From the NCBI RefSeq assembly GCF_002355435.1, contig NZ_AP017313.1, positions 868,001 to 932,000 of the forward strand: DNA of 64,000 nt, written 5' to 3'. Both the position numbers and the translations under genes were made by a program. Below, piece after piece: positions 24,531 through 34,097 of the stretch. The notes beneath the pieces were generated by a model that was not told the DNA's origin, made no database searches, and saw only the letters and a program-made list of their open reading frames with translations. The DNA is from Mucilaginibacter gotjawali (GTDB lineage Bacteria > Bacteroidota > Bacteroidia > Sphingobacteriales > Sphingobacteriaceae). The first letter of the stretch is position 1; each line of letters begins with the position of its first letter.

Positions 24531-24584
24531 ATAAACCCTGCATTCCTGGTATTAAGCTGGTTAATACAGGAATGCAGGGTTATA
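24531..24584 (-). terminator. Long hairpin at the 3' end of the HXXEE gene
   Basis: AACCCTGCATTCCTG and GTATTAA pair with TTAATAC and AGGAATGCAGGGTT, giving a stem of about 21 bp with one bulged G and a 5-base loop. It lies 33 bases past the stop at 24617. No long T run follows on the minus strand, so it may be a processing or stabilising hairpin instead of a classical terminator. Confidence 0.6.
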
Positions 24585-24616
24585 TAAAAAAAGCTATTAT
24601 TATTTGTGCAGGGGCC

Positions 24617-25081
24617 TTAAGGCTTAAAAAAATCGAGGTTTTTTGTTTTGAGCAGGAAGTAAGGAAAAGCCATTACCAGCGCTCCGCAAACACCGGAGAT
24701 CACCAGCGCTTTTGTAAGTACACCCATGTCCATAGCTACCTTATAGCTGCCCAACCCGATGGGTAAAAACAGGAATATGGCCGTGAACATACCCGGGGAA
24801 AATTTCCTTTTGGCACGGACATATGGAATAATATGAAAAATGATGGCATTTACCAGCATCGCAGCCGGGAAAATAAGGCTAAAAGTTGGGTGTGCCCAGC
24901 CAACTTCGGCACACGAAAGGCCTAAAAACAAAACTGCTGTATTCATCACGTAAAATGTAGTCCAGTCCACATCAAGTTTCATGATTTTTTGCGACCAGGT
25001 CTTCCAGTCATAGCTATATTCTTCTAATATATGGAATGCGTAAGCCGCCACAGCGACCCAAAAAAGGTAATCAGGTTTCAT
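24617..25081 (-). CDS. HXXEE domain-containing integral membrane protein
   Basis: From the ATG at 25081 the protein is 154 residues with about five hydrophobic helices. The family-defining HxxEE is at residues 17-21 (AAYAFHILEEYSYDW), and the later helices show NTAVLFLGLSCAE and NAIIFHIIPYV, typical of the PF13787 family. The function of this family is unknown. An in-frame ATG at 25246 would add 55 residues including one more hydrophobic segment and would bring the start 15 bases from the upstream stop. I prefer 25081 because HXXEE proteins usually start just before the motif. It follows the secreted unknown on the same strand. Confidence 0.78.
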   Translation of the reverse strand: MKPDYLFWVAVAAYAFHILEEYSYDWKTWSQKIMKLDVDWTTFYVMNTAVLFLGLSCAEVGWAHPTFSLIFPAAMLVNAIIFHIIPYVRAKRKFSPGMFTAIFLFLPIGLGSYKVAMDMGVLTKALVISGVCGALVMAFPYFLLKTKNLDFFKP

Positions 25082-25260
25082 CAATAATCTGTTTAAAAAC
25101 CTGAAGATAGAGAAAATTATCGCGATTGGGGGGGTAAAACTTAAAATAAGTGCTACGCTTGCCAAAATTGGCTTCTGGCTAATAAGTGTTTGCGCGCAGA
25201 CATTAATATCAACTGCAAGGCCGGGTTGCCCCGGCCGTTGCAGCATCAACCCTAACTAAT

Positions 25261-26088
25261 TTATTTTCCGATGAGGTAGTATAGTTTCTTCCAGTCAATC
25301 AATTTTATTACCGCGTTAATATCAGCGGCATCGCCTTTTATCTGTACCACAATATTCTGGGTAACGGGTACACCGATTTTTGATTTATCAAAGGCGATAG
25401 CATATCGTGTTCGTACTTGCCCGTCGTGCCTGTCATCAGCTGTTTGGCCCGCAACAGGTTTGCCCAGGAATATGATGGCATTATCATAATAAGCATCACC
25501 CGGAGACATGTCCGGCCGGCCGTCTGACATAAAAGGGCATCCATCAGAATGTGTACCTATTAATGCAAGGGTAGTGGGCACGGGTAGAGTGATTTTTTCA
25601 GGCGGGTTTTTGGAACAATAGCTCAACAGAAACGCACCTGACTCGCCTGAGGAGATATTGACCATTACCTGGATTGATAGTTTTGACTTCGCTGTGCTTT
25701 TAAGCGCCGCAGCAATTTGGGTGGCATTGTTAAAATCAGTAATTGTTTTATAGGCGGAACCTGCGAGGCCATCGCTCTGCTCAGACGGCATGCTGAATTC
25801 TATTTTATAATTCAGCGAATAGGGATCGCCTTTGCCTAATGAAACCGGGCATTTCCCGCGGCAGCTATTGTCGGCATATTCAACGGGGCAAAAATATTTG
25901 ATCACATCAAAATCTTTACCATCGCCAACAGCTTTCCAATCAAGGTATTCGTGGGGTACAACGTTGTATAATACGGGGTAAAGGTTATTGAACCAGGCAA
26001 TTTCATCCTGCCTCAATGGCCGCTCCTGCCCGCTTGCGGTAAACAGTATGCCGTTAACAATTAAACAAACCAATAAGATTTTTTTCAT
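25261..26088 (-). CDS. Secreted protein of unknown function
   Basis: This 275-residue protein has a signal peptide ending near LFTASGQ. The mature part has a Cys cluster (FCPVEYADNSCRGKCPVSLG) and further single cysteines in LLSYCSKNPP and HSDGCPFMSDGRP, suggesting disulfides in the periplasm. No catalytic motif or family is recognised. It is the fourth gene of an apparent minus-strand run: sensor kinase, LytTR regulator, OmpA-like protein, this gene, then HXXEE. That context suggests a product controlled by the two-component system. Confidence 0.75.
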   Translation of the reverse strand: MKKILLVCLIVNGILFTASGQERPLRQDEIAWFNNLYPVLYNVVPHEYLDWKAVGDGKDFDVIKYFCPVEYADNSCRGKCPVSLGKGDPYSLNYKIEFSMPSEQSDGLAGSAYKTITDFNNATQIAAALKSTAKSKLSIQVMVNISSGESGAFLLSYCSKNPPEKITLPVPTTLALIGTHSDGCPFMSDGRPDMSPGDAYYDNAIIFLGKPVAGQTADDRHDGQVRTRYAIAFDKSKIGVPVTQNIVVQIKGDAADINAVIKLIDWKKLYYLIGK

Positions 26089-26188
26089 TTTTTGCTGATA
26101 TGCGTTTTTACTGAGCCGGTGTTTAGTTTTCGTTCACCATACCCAAAAAAGGAAGTCGTTGCAATGGAACTTACCATCGTTTTTAAAA

Positions 26189-27442
26189 TTATTGTTTTAC
26201 AAATTCCACCCTGCGGTTATTGGCTTTACCTTCAATAGTCATGTTATCGCCGATAGGTTTGCTGTCGCCAAAACCTTTTGACGAAAGGCGCGATGCATCA
26301 ACACCCATCGTGATCAGCCGGTTCATTACGGCGTCTGCCCGTTGTTTGGATAACATAAGGTTATGCTGTGGGGTACCGGTATTGTCTGTATGCCCGTCAA
26401 TTTCAAATTTTACGTCCGGGTTATCCCGCAATACGCCGGCGATCATATTAAGCGTACCCATGCTTTCGGGTTTAATGGTAGCTTTATCCACATCAAAGTT
26501 GATCCCATGGGTGATGATCCTGGCATCGGTAAATTTTTTACCCAACATATTCATCCCGCCGCCATTAGCAATGCGAAAGTTTGCAATAACAATAGGGGCT
26601 TTAGCATCGCCTATGCCTTCAATGTCAATGGCATGTGGTGCTATCCCTACATTAGGTACTACCAATACACGATACTGATCAACATAAACCTTTATCTGGT
26701 TCTTTTTATAGGCAATGGCAATGTGGTGCCATTTATTCAGATATTTTTCTCCGGTTATGTCAGCCGGAAAATTACCCTGCAGGTCAATGGTTTCGCCTTT
26801 ATATTCAATGCCGCCCCAGCCATTGTGGTCGCCTATGGCCAATTCGCCCAATACCCCGCTGGCAGCAGTTGCGCTGGCATTTGAACCATAAAAGTATAGA
26901 TGAGGCTGATACCCGCCGGTTGAGTAACTATCAAACTCGATAGTAAAAGCATCGCTTAAATAGGAGGGCGACTTGATCAGCGGGCTTACATGTGCATAAT
27001 TTCCGTCGGTTAATAAAATGGCTTTTACGGTGCCAATGGTATTCATTACTGCCTGCCCGCTTCCCAGGTTCCAATGTGCCGGGAACTCGCCGTTCTGGTC
27101 GTCGGCAAAATCGTCATAAAAAACAATTTGATCACCCGGTACAAAATCGTAGTTATTATAGGCCGCAAATGAAGCGCCTGTTGCAGCAGGGGCGCTGTTG
27201 TTAATGCCGGGTTCACTTCTTTTAACAGTGGAACTGGAGTCAGCTGGTTTTTTCTTTTTTTTGAAAAGTCCTTTTATGGCGCCTTCAGCTTTACCCAATC
27301 CATTATCAATTGTACTGTTTTCATTGCTGTTTACCCGGCTTGCTGCGTCATCTGCCGCAACATCTTTGGGTTTGTCAATTACCTGTGCATAACCTATGCC
27401 GGTAACAGCGCTTAAGGCAATAAGGATCATCAGCTTTTTCAT
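26189..27442 (-). CDS. OmpA-family outer-membrane/peptidoglycan-binding protein
   Basis: This 417-residue exported protein has a signal peptide MILIALSAVTGIGYAQ when read from the ATG at 27442; an ATG seven codons upstream would place extra residues before it. A basic linker (KGLFKKKKKPADSSS) is followed by a concanavalin/laminin-G-like beta domain (about residues 95-290; VFYDDFADDQNGEFPAHWNL, KWHHIAIAYKKNQIKVYVDQ). The C-terminal OmpA domain (about 305-417; FDVDKATIKPESMGTL, IDGHTDNTGTPQHNLMLSKQ, NNRRVEFVK) binds peptidoglycan. It lies 92 bases downstream of the LytTR regulator on the same strand and is probably co-transcribed. Confidence 0.9.
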   Translation of the reverse strand: MKKLMILIALSAVTGIGYAQVIDKPKDVAADDAASRVNSNENSTIDNGLGKAEGAIKGLFKKKKKPADSSSTVKRSEPGINNSAPAATGASFAAYNNYDFVPGDQIVFYDDFADDQNGEFPAHWNLGSGQAVMNTIGTVKAILLTDGNYAHVSPLIKSPSYLSDAFTIEFDSYSTGGYQPHLYFYGSNASATAASGVLGELAIGDHNGWGGIEYKGETIDLQGNFPADITGEKYLNKWHHIAIAYKKNQIKVYVDQYRVLVVPNVGIAPHAIDIEGIGDAKAPIVIANFRIANGGGMNMLGKKFTDARIITHGINFDVDKATIKPESMGTLNMIAGVLRDNPDVKFEIDGHTDNTGTPQHNLMLSKQRADAVMNRLITMGVDASRLSSKGFGDSKPIGDNMTIEGKANNRRVEFVKQ

Positions 27443-27534
27443 TTTTATGATTTTTTGTAGCATAAAAGTGAAAAATACCCCGTGTGATTTGCAGCTCCTT
27501 TAGTAACTGGCGTTTATGGCTTAATAAGTGGTGG

Positions 27535-28272
27535 TTATATTGACGAAAGCAGTTCGAGGAATGCACTTTTGCGCCTGCGGCTCACTTCTATTTCAACATC
27601 ATTGCGCATAATCACGCTGCCGCCTTCGCCCTTTATGTATTTTTTGATATGGTTCATATTGATAAGGTATGAATGATGCACCCTGAAAAAGAAATGGGGT
27701 GATAAAAGATCATCGAAATCCTTAAGGTTTTTGGTGGAAGTAATAACGGTATTATTTAAATAAACCTCGGTATAGGCATTGTCGGCCTTGCAGTAGACAA
27801 TGTCATTGATGTTCACAAATTCGATAGCAGTAGCTGATGCTATGGCTATTTTATCAAACCTGTTTTTAGATTGTTGTAACTGTTGCAGTAAGTGTGGTAC
27901 TTGCTGAACAGAATGTACAGGCAGGCTATTTAAACGCTGTATGGCTTTACCAAGGTCATCCAGGTCTATGGGTTTTAATAAAAAATCAATGGCGGATAGC
28001 TTAATTGCATTGAGCGCGTAATGATTATGGGCCGAAACAAAAATGATCTTAAAATCAATGTTACCAAGTTCCTTTAACATATCGAAGCCGTTTTTGCCGG
28101 GCATTTCAACATCTAAAAACACTACGTCAGGCTTCCATGCATCAATACGCCTGATGCCTTCGTCGGCATCGGCGGCCGTTGCCACTACTTTTATTTGCGG
28201 AAAATGCTGCGTTAATAATTGCAGCAGGATGTTTCTGCCCTTTGGCTCGTCATCAACAATAATGGCTTTCAT
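27535..28272 (-). CDS. LytTR-family response regulator
   Basis: This 245-residue regulator has a receiver domain (residues 1-120; Asp7-Asp8, phospho-acceptor Asp54 in VVFLDVEMPG, Lys102) and a C-terminal LytTR DNA-binding domain (about 145-240; IEFVNINDIVYCKADNAYTE, FFFRVHHSYLINMNHIKKYI, VSRRRKSAFLELL). LytTR proteins bind paired direct repeats upstream of targets. It is encoded 5 bases after the cognate sensor kinase. Likely targets are the OmpA-like gene, the downstream secreted genes and possibly the divergent cluster at 31530. Confidence 0.95.
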   Translation of the reverse strand: MKAIIVDDEPKGRNILLQLLTQHFPQIKVVATAADADEGIRRIDAWKPDVVFLDVEMPGKNGFDMLKELGNIDFKIIFVSAHNHYALNAIKLSAIDFLLKPIDLDDLGKAIQRLNSLPVHSVQQVPHLLQQLQQSKNRFDKIAIASATAIEFVNINDIVYCKADNAYTEVYLNNTVITSTKNLKDFDDLLSPHFFFRVHHSYLINMNHIKKYIKGEGGSVIMRNDVEIEVSRRRKSAFLELLSSI

Positions 28273-28277
28273 CAGTA

Positions 28278-31200
28278 TTAAAATTCTAATGGAATAATTA
28301 TAATTACCTCAGTTCCGCAGGCGTCTCCATTCGCGTCTTTTAAATCATTAATGGTAATGCTTGCTTCTTTTTCCAATAACTGCAGCCTTTCCTCTGTAAT
28401 TTTTACCCCCATGGAATGTTTTTTTATTTGTGTGTTTGTATTGACTTCGGCCGCCAGGTTTCGGCCAACCCCATTGTCTGTTATGATGCATTCCAAATTA
28501 CCATTTTTCTGATCGAAACATAAGGTAAGTTTTTTTTCGCCTTTTTTACGGATCAGGCCGTGCCAAAGGGCATTTTCAACAAATGGCTGGATGATCATTG
28601 CCGGAATATTAACAAATGAAGTGTCCAGTTTAGGGCCGATATCTATCCTGTATTCAAACGAGCTGTCGAAACGTAATTTTTCGATCGAAAGATATAACCT
28701 GAGGGTCTCGATCTCATCAGCCAGTGTTATAAATTGTTTTTCTGAATTTTCAAGTATCATCCTCACCAGTTTTGAAAAATTTGAAAGATAGGCGTACGCC
28801 GTATCGGTATTTTTGGTGATGATGCACTCCTGGATGGAATTAAGCGCGTTAAAGATAAAATGCGGGTTCATTTGTGCGCGGAGGGCTTTCATTTCCAGTG
28901 CGGAAAGCTGTAATTGCAAGGCTGATTTTTTTTGCTCCCGCAGCCGCACACTACGGATGATTAATAATAGCGACAGGACTAACAGGAAGATCAGTAAACA
29001 GATAAACCAAACCGTTTGGTAAAACTTTGGCGCTATGGTAAAGGCTACTGATTTTTCATCGCCGGCCAGGCCATCTGCTGTAACAGCTTTATACCTGAAA
29101 ATATAATGGCCCGGCGGCAGGTGATTATATTCAATATGGCCTTTATTGCCGGTGTAGTTCCACTCTTTGTCAATTTTTTCAAGTTTATTGTAATACCTGT
29201 TTTGCAGGGGGTTGGTATAATTAAGCAATGCCCATTTAAAGGTGACTTTTTCGATGCCTGCCGGTACTATTATATTTTTCAGGCTGCTCACATTTAAACT
29301 TGTATCATCAGCAATTATTCCGGTAAGCAATAACTTCTTTTTAGCAGGGGTTCTTAGCAGTTCAGTAGGCTTAAAGCTGGTAATATAGTTTTCGCCGGCA
29401 TAAACCATTAACCCGCCTGATGCTTTTTTTATCGTGCCGTCCATATCATTATTGATCAGGCCGTCTTCTTCGGTGTATTGGTTGAAACTATGATTGGCCG
29501 TATTAAATACTACTAAGCCGGTACGGCTGGCTATCCAGATATTGCCATTCCGGTCATCCGTATAATAATATACATGTTTATTCATCCCGGCCGGCAGGGG
29601 CCAGCTGTTGGTTTTGCCGGTTAGCGCATTAATGGCTACCACGGCGTCGTTGTCAATCAACCAAAGGTTGTTTTTTATATAGATGATATTAACTGCGCGG
29701 GAGTAAGGCGTGATATCTTTGTTTACAATGCGTTGGAATTTTTTAGTTGATGCATCATATTTTACGACGCCATAATCCAGATCGGTCAGCCATATATTTC
29801 CCCTGCTATCGCTTACAGCATCCTCCACATTTACCCCCTTTGGCTTTCCGTAAGCATCGGGCAATGTTTCAATCAAAGGTTTGAATTTATTAGCGGTGCT
29901 ATCAAAACGCCAAATCCCCCGGCGCCATGGAAAACACCACAAACCATACCTGGTGCTGAGCACATTGTTAATAAACCCGGATATTTTTTTAGTGCTATCT
30001 CCAACTGTTTTGCATAGTGCCGTTATTCTATCAGTTTTGGTATCCAGTTTTAAGATGCCCGAGGTTGTTGCAAGCAGCAGAATGTTTTGCCGGTATGGTG
30101 TAATATTCATTATAGCAATACCCGGTTCGTTAAAACCGGTAGTATTTTGTATGGCCCGGGTGTAATTTTTTAGCAGGTGAAACTTATCGTCGAATACTTC
30201 CAGTTGTAATTTAGTATCTCCGCCCATCCAAAGGCGCCCGTTTTGCTCCAAAAGTGCCGGGTTTTGGTTGGTAATACTATTTTGCCCCGCAATAAAATAA
30301 TGTTTAAAGATCTGCCGTTTAGGATCAAGTATAAAAACGCCCTTTACCGTTGAGATCCATAATAGGTTATCCCGCGACACATAAACGCATCGCGGTTCTA
30401 GGGAGGCCGCTTCAGGAATCGGTTTCAGATCATGCTGCTCAGTTTTTAAATCTTTTTGGTTAAACTCGGTCAGGTATTCGCTTAGCCATAAATGGTATTG
30501 TTTGTTTTCATCACGCTGTTCAACAATACTCATAATATGTGCAGGTATTCCAGCCAAACCACTAAAGTTGATGACGGTGCGGTTTTCAGGAATTACCTGT
30601 TTTAAACCGCCGCTCCAGCAGCCTGTCCATATTTTACCATCATGGTCTTCAAATATGGTATTCACCATCCCATCATATTGAGGGTCGTTTTTAGGGCCAT
30701 CGTATTGCCCGTAGGTGAGTTTTGTGGTGTCAAACAGCCAGAGGCCATTCACGGTGGCCAGCCAAAGCCTTTTTTTCGAATCTAAAAGTAATGCATTGCA
30801 TTCATTGTTCAAGCGGCTGGTGTTAGTGGATTTGCCTGCGGTTTCATTTAAAAAATGCCTGAATGTTTTTTGCCGGGTATCAAACAGGAGCAATCCGTCG
30901 CCGGTGGCTATCCATAGTTTAACACCGTCAACAGCAAGGCTACGCATCCTGTTGTCCCCATCATATTGCCACGAATGTATTTTTTCAGTACCCGGGTCTA
31001 TAACGGAAAGGCCGTTTGAGGTAGCCATCCATATCCTGTGCATCGCATCCTCGGTAATAGCATTTACCTGGCCGCTTAAAAGCTGGTCGTTTGAGGGCTG
31101 GTCGCCCGGGCGCCAGGTTTTTAGTTCGGAGCCATCAAACCGGTTAAGGCCATTTTGTGTCCCCATCCACATGATCCCCTGGCTATCCTGAAAAAAACAG

Positions 31201-31334
31201 TTGACCATATTATCAGCCAGGCCATCTTTTTCGCTGACGTGGTAGTAAAGCTGTTTTGCCTTGTTAACCTGCGCCCAAAGCCTGCCGCAAAAGAGTGGCA
31301 GTATAATTAACAGGATATAGTATTTTAAGCGCAA
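28278..31334 (-). CDS. Periplasmic-sensing histidine kinase (reg_prop beta-propellers + Y_Y_Y + LytS-type HisKA)
   Basis: This 1018-residue kinase has a signal peptide (YYILLIILPLFCGRLWAQ), two reg_prop seven-bladed propellers across about residues 25-690 (repeat pattern like DSQGIMWMGTQNGLNRFDG, DAMHRIWMATSNGLSVIDPG), a Y_Y_Y Ig-like domain (about 700-765), one membrane helix (about 772-793; IAPKFYQTVWFICLLIFLLV) and a cytosolic His_kinase domain with the LytS-type box LKAQMNPHFIFNALNSIQEC, here ALRAQMNPHFIFNALNSI, plus HATPase motifs (DNGVGRN, GVKITEERL). This is the standard partner of LytTR regulators in Bacteroidota and senses an envelope or glycan signal. Confidence 0.94.
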   Translation of the reverse strand: MRLKYYILLIILPLFCGRLWAQVNKAKQLYYHVSEKDGLADNMVNCFFQDSQGIMWMGTQNGLNRFDGSELKTWRPGDQPSNDQLLSGQVNAITEDAMHRIWMATSNGLSVIDPGTEKIHSWQYDGDNRMRSLAVDGVKLWIATGDGLLLFDTRQKTFRHFLNETAGKSTNTSRLNNECNALLLDSKKRLWLATVNGLWLFDTTKLTYGQYDGPKNDPQYDGMVNTIFEDHDGKIWTGCWSGGLKQVIPENRTVINFSGLAGIPAHIMSIVEQRDENKQYHLWLSEYLTEFNQKDLKTEQHDLKPIPEAASLEPRCVYVSRDNLLWISTVKGVFILDPKRQIFKHYFIAGQNSITNQNPALLEQNGRLWMGGDTKLQLEVFDDKFHLLKNYTRAIQNTTGFNEPGIAIMNITPYRQNILLLATTSGILKLDTKTDRITALCKTVGDSTKKISGFINNVLSTRYGLWCFPWRRGIWRFDSTANKFKPLIETLPDAYGKPKGVNVEDAVSDSRGNIWLTDLDYGVVKYDASTKKFQRIVNKDITPYSRAVNIIYIKNNLWLIDNDAVVAINALTGKTNSWPLPAGMNKHVYYYTDDRNGNIWIASRTGLVVFNTANHSFNQYTEEDGLINNDMDGTIKKASGGLMVYAGENYITSFKPTELLRTPAKKKLLLTGIIADDTSLNVSSLKNIIVPAGIEKVTFKWALLNYTNPLQNRYYNKLEKIDKEWNYTGNKGHIEYNHLPPGHYIFRYKAVTADGLAGDEKSVAFTIAPKFYQTVWFICLLIFLLVLSLLLIIRSVRLREQKKSALQLQLSALEMKALRAQMNPHFIFNALNSIQECIITKNTDTAYAYLSNFSKLVRMILENSEKQFITLADEIETLRLYLSIEKLRFDSSFEYRIDIGPKLDTSFVNIPAMIIQPFVENALWHGLIRKKGEKKLTLCFDQKNGNLECIITDNGVGRNLAAEVNTNTQIKKHSMGVKITEERLQLLEKEASITINDLKDANGDACGTEVIIIIPLEF

Positions 31335-31471
31335 ATGGGTTGATTGTGAAAATATTAATAAATATTAAAAGTACATTTTATTTACTAAGTTGAAAATGCA
31401 ATAAGCCGGATTAATAAAAATAGCTTAAAGAAAAACAATACCGGAAATTTACTTCACAGGAAAAAATAATT

Positions 31472-31503
31472 TTTGAAAGTTGTTTTATAATGCACTATAT
31501 TTA
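31472..31503 (+). promoter_or_regulatory. Putative promoter of the 31530 gene and the AhpD-like cluster
   Basis: TTTG (31472-31475), a 20-base spacer and TATATTTA (31496-31503) match the Bacteroidota -33/-7 pattern with one mismatch, and the -7 box ends 26 bases before the TTG start. It lies in the 195-base region divergent from the sensor kinase. Confidence 0.55.
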
Positions 31504-31529
31504 GTGGATCAATCTTGTACACAAAGACA

Positions 31530-32078
31530 TTGAAAAAATTAATCGCTGCTTTCCTGCTTTTTATCTACCTGTTCAACGTAGGTGGTCAGCTGGCTTTGCA
31601 CCATTATTTTTCAATTTTATCCGACCGGTTCTTTACCGAACAAACAGCAAAAGGGCTTTACAATGTGAGTGACCTCACCGAAGTTAAACTGCCCGTAAAC
31701 ATGCCCGGTATAACTGATTGGAAGGGATATGAAAATATAAGCGGACAGATAAAGTTTGAAAACAATAGCTATAACTATGTAAAAATGAAGATAACCAGGA
31801 CTGCTCTATACCTGATGTGCATCCCTGATTATCAAACTACCCGCCTGGCCAATCAGAATGTTATTGATGCCAAACAGGCAAAAAGCGTTCCGGTACCCAA
31901 AAAGGAACATGTGCCGTATACCAAAACAACACTGTCAGATAAATTTAGCTTTGCCTTTACGCAATTTGCTTTTGTTGCTTTTTCAAAAACAAGGCAAACA
32001 CTACGTGTTCAGCATGTACAAAGGGTAATATTCCATCATTTATCCATTCCGGATCAGCCGCCACGGCTATCCTGTTAA
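31530..32078 (+). CDS. Exported protein of unknown function, paralogue of the gene at 36041
   Basis: This 182-residue protein starts at TTG 31530, chosen because its paralogue starts with GTG at exactly the homologous codon. The N-terminus is a signal peptide or anchor (KKLIAAFLLFIYLFNVGGQL). A conserved core shared with the gene at 36041 includes YNVSDLTEVKLPVNMPGITD, YNYVKMKITRTALYLMCIPD, TTRL and VPVPKKEHVPY. No known family is recognised. It opens the AhpD-like gene cluster and its paralogue closes it, which suggests a common envelope role. The tail after about residue 145 is unrelated to the paralogue's. Confidence 0.75.
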   Translation: MKKLIAAFLLFIYLFNVGGQLALHHYFSILSDRFFTEQTAKGLYNVSDLTEVKLPVNMPGITDWKGYENISGQIKFENNSYNYVKMKITRTALYLMCIPDYQTTRLANQNVIDAKQAKSVPVPKKEHVPYTKTTLSDKFSFAFTQFAFVAFSKTRQTLRVQHVQRVIFHHLSIPDQPPRLSC

Positions 32079-32259
32079 TTTTTCTCTATTCTAATTCATC
32101 CCGAAGGGCGTATCAAAATTGCTGCTTTTAAAAGCTTTAATTTGTTGGTTTTCTGTCGACTGGTCATTTGGCCTTAATTCCGGCAAATCAACACAACCAG
32201 CCAATTGAGCAACTGATGTTTATCACTTTCGGTTACTATCAAATTTTCACATATTCATT

Positions 32260-32823
32260 ATGCCTTATATACCATTGGAATCCCATCTGCCGGGGATAAC
32301 CGGTTTGCTGGAATATCGCCGCGACACGGCGCAACCTATCAGGGAACTTACCGAGATCTTACTTCGCGGGCCATCAAGCCTTACGCGTGGCGAACGGGAA
32401 TTGATCGCCACCGTAGTATCCAACGGTAACCAATGCAAATTTTGTTCGGCGGCCCATGCCGCTACGGTGGACATGCTTTTAGGAGAGCACGAAACATCAA
32501 AGCAAGTGAAAGCTGATATTTTAACAGCGCCGGTGAGCGAAAAAATGAAAGCACTTTTAACTATTGCCGATAAAGTGAGAGAAGACGGTAAACTGGTAAC
32601 AACCGCGCATATTGAGAAAGCAAAAGCCGAAGGCGCAACAGACATTGAAATACATGATACGGTATTGATAGCCGGTTTGTTTTGCCTGTACAACCGTTAT
32701 GTTGACGGTATGGCAACTGCTATGCCAGAAGATAACGGCTATTTCACTGTGTTGGCCGACAGGCTGGTTAATCATGGTTACTACCGTTTGCCGCAGGGCT
32801 ATGATCATTTAAAAAAACATTAA
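32260..32823 (+). CDS. Carboxymuconolactone decarboxylase/AhpD-like family protein (1 of 4)
   Basis: This 187-residue protein belongs to the peroxidase-related AhpD-fold family. The active-site signature is intact: RGERELIATVVSNGNQCKFC followed by SAAHAA, giving Glu47, Cys59, Cys62 and His66. In AhpD the CxxC reduces peroxides or accepts electrons; in carboxymuconolactone decarboxylases related folds are non-redox. The CxxC-xxx-H layout favours redox chemistry. Conserved downstream segments are MKALLTIADKVREDGK, TDIEIHDTVLIAG and YNRYVDGMA. It ends 4 bases before the MFS transporter, so the two are an operon. Confidence 0.92.
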   Translation: MPYIPLESHLPGITGLLEYRRDTAQPIRELTEILLRGPSSLTRGERELIATVVSNGNQCKFCSAAHAATVDMLLGEHETSKQVKADILTAPVSEKMKALLTIADKVREDGKLVTTAHIEKAKAEGATDIEIHDTVLIAGLFCLYNRYVDGMATAMPEDNGYFTVLADRLVNHGYYRLPQGYDHLKKH

Positions 32824-32827
32824 AACA

Positions 32828-34084
32828 ATGCAGACAGAACTAATAGCTACTCCTGTGGCGCAACAATCGGTAAAATCAGTTCGGTTGATTTTATTATTTA
32901 TCGTTTGCTTCGCCGGCAACATGTTTGCCGGGTCGGTTTCCACCCTAATGGCGGTTTACCTGCACGTAGTGGTAAGGGAATTCCAGGGCAACCAAAGCAG
33001 TGCCCAACTGAATAGTATCAGCGCCTATATCAATTCACTGTTCATTTTTGGCTGGGCGACCGGCGGATTTTTATGGGGATTGATCAGCGACAAAACAGGC
33101 AGAAAAGCCGCCTTGTTGTTATCAATAGGCAGTTACGGCATATTTACGATGCTGACCGCCTTTTCACAAAGTTGGGGCGAAGTGATGATATGCCGGTTTT
33201 TTAGCGGTTTTGGCGCCGGAGGCCTGCTCGTCATATCTTTTACATTAATAAGCGAGGTTTGGCCTGAAAAAAGCAAGGCGGTTTTTACCGGTATATTATC
33301 AATTGCAATACCTATAGGTATTTTTTCGACGGGCTTACTCAATTATATTGTTGCGTCGTGGCGGCAAGGCTTCCTGGTAGGAGTTTTGCCGGTATTGTTT
33401 GCTATAGCAGGTTACTGGATGATAGATGAATCGGGACTATGGTTAAAGGATAAATCGGAAGAGCAGATGGATAAAAAGCACGCTCCTCATTTGTTCGGAG
33501 CTTCCAACCTCAGGATATTGATAGTGGGTTCCGTCATATTCGGGACGATGCTCATTGGCTTATGGGCTATATTTTCGTGGCTTCCAACCTGGATACAGAG
33601 CCTTATGAGCACAGATGCCCATAAGGAAGGTGATTTAAGCATTATGTTTTTGGGTATGGGCGGGCTTATCGGGGGCTTCCTTTCGGGTTGGGTAGTAAAA
33701 CTGGTGGGTTTGAGAACGTCGTTGATTGCCAGTTTTGTGGTATGCTTCGCTTTGTCCTTTATTTTGTTTAAGACTAACAGCTCTTTCTCACCGGTAATTT
33801 ACGCTGAGATAGCCGTTTTAGCATTGTTTTTCGGGGCTAGCCAGGGCATTTTGTCGCTTTATATTCCGGCGCTGTTTCCGGCAGTAATAAGGGCGTCTGC
33901 AACAGGTTTTTGTTTTAACACAGGCCGCCTGCTTACTGCTTTAGCCGTTTTATTTGCGGGGGTATTGGTAGATGTTTTAGGCGGCTACGGCAATTCCCTG
34001 TTTATTTTTTCATTTGTTTTTTTAATGGGCCTGCTGGTTGTTGTATTTGTTAAAAACATACAGCCGGTTCAACCTGCAGAATAA
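32828..34084 (+). CDS. MFS transporter (aromatic acid/sugar-acid-like)
   Basis: This 418-residue transporter has 12 predicted helices. MFS hallmarks include WGLISDKTGRKAALLLSIGS after helix 2 (the GxxxDxxGRR loop), the helix 4 motif ICRFFSGFGAGGLLVISFTL and a mid-loop WLKDKSEEQMDKKHAPH. Overall it resembles the AAHS/NiaP-like group that moves small aromatic or carboxylic acids. It is encoded between AhpD-like genes 1 and 2 with almost no gaps, so it probably imports or exports the substrate of that cluster. The substrate is unknown. Confidence 0.9.
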   Translation: MQTELIATPVAQQSVKSVRLILLFIVCFAGNMFAGSVSTLMAVYLHVVVREFQGNQSSAQLNSISAYINSLFIFGWATGGFLWGLISDKTGRKAALLLSIGSYGIFTMLTAFSQSWGEVMICRFFSGFGAGGLLVISFTLISEVWPEKSKAVFTGILSIAIPIGIFSTGLLNYIVASWRQGFLVGVLPVLFAIAGYWMIDESGLWLKDKSEEQMDKKHAPHLFGASNLRILIVGSVIFGTMLIGLWAIFSWLPTWIQSLMSTDAHKEGDLSIMFLGMGGLIGGFLSGWVVKLVGLRTSLIASFVVCFALSFILFKTNSSFSPVIYAEIAVLALFFGASQGILSLYIPALFPAVIRASATGFCFNTGRLLTALAVLFAGVLVDVLGGYGNSLFIFSFVFLMGLLVVVFVKNIQPVQPAE

Positions 34085-34097
34085 ACTAAAACTAACA

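Noticed and set aside
24531-24584. Long hairpin as a riboswitch
   Set aside because: It lies downstream of a stop codon, has a simple single stem and no conserved multi-helix core.
25082-25246. Extended N-terminus of the HXXEE protein
   Set aside because: An in-frame ATG at 25246 exists, but the added residues are not typical of the family, whose motif lies near the start; kept only as an alternative.
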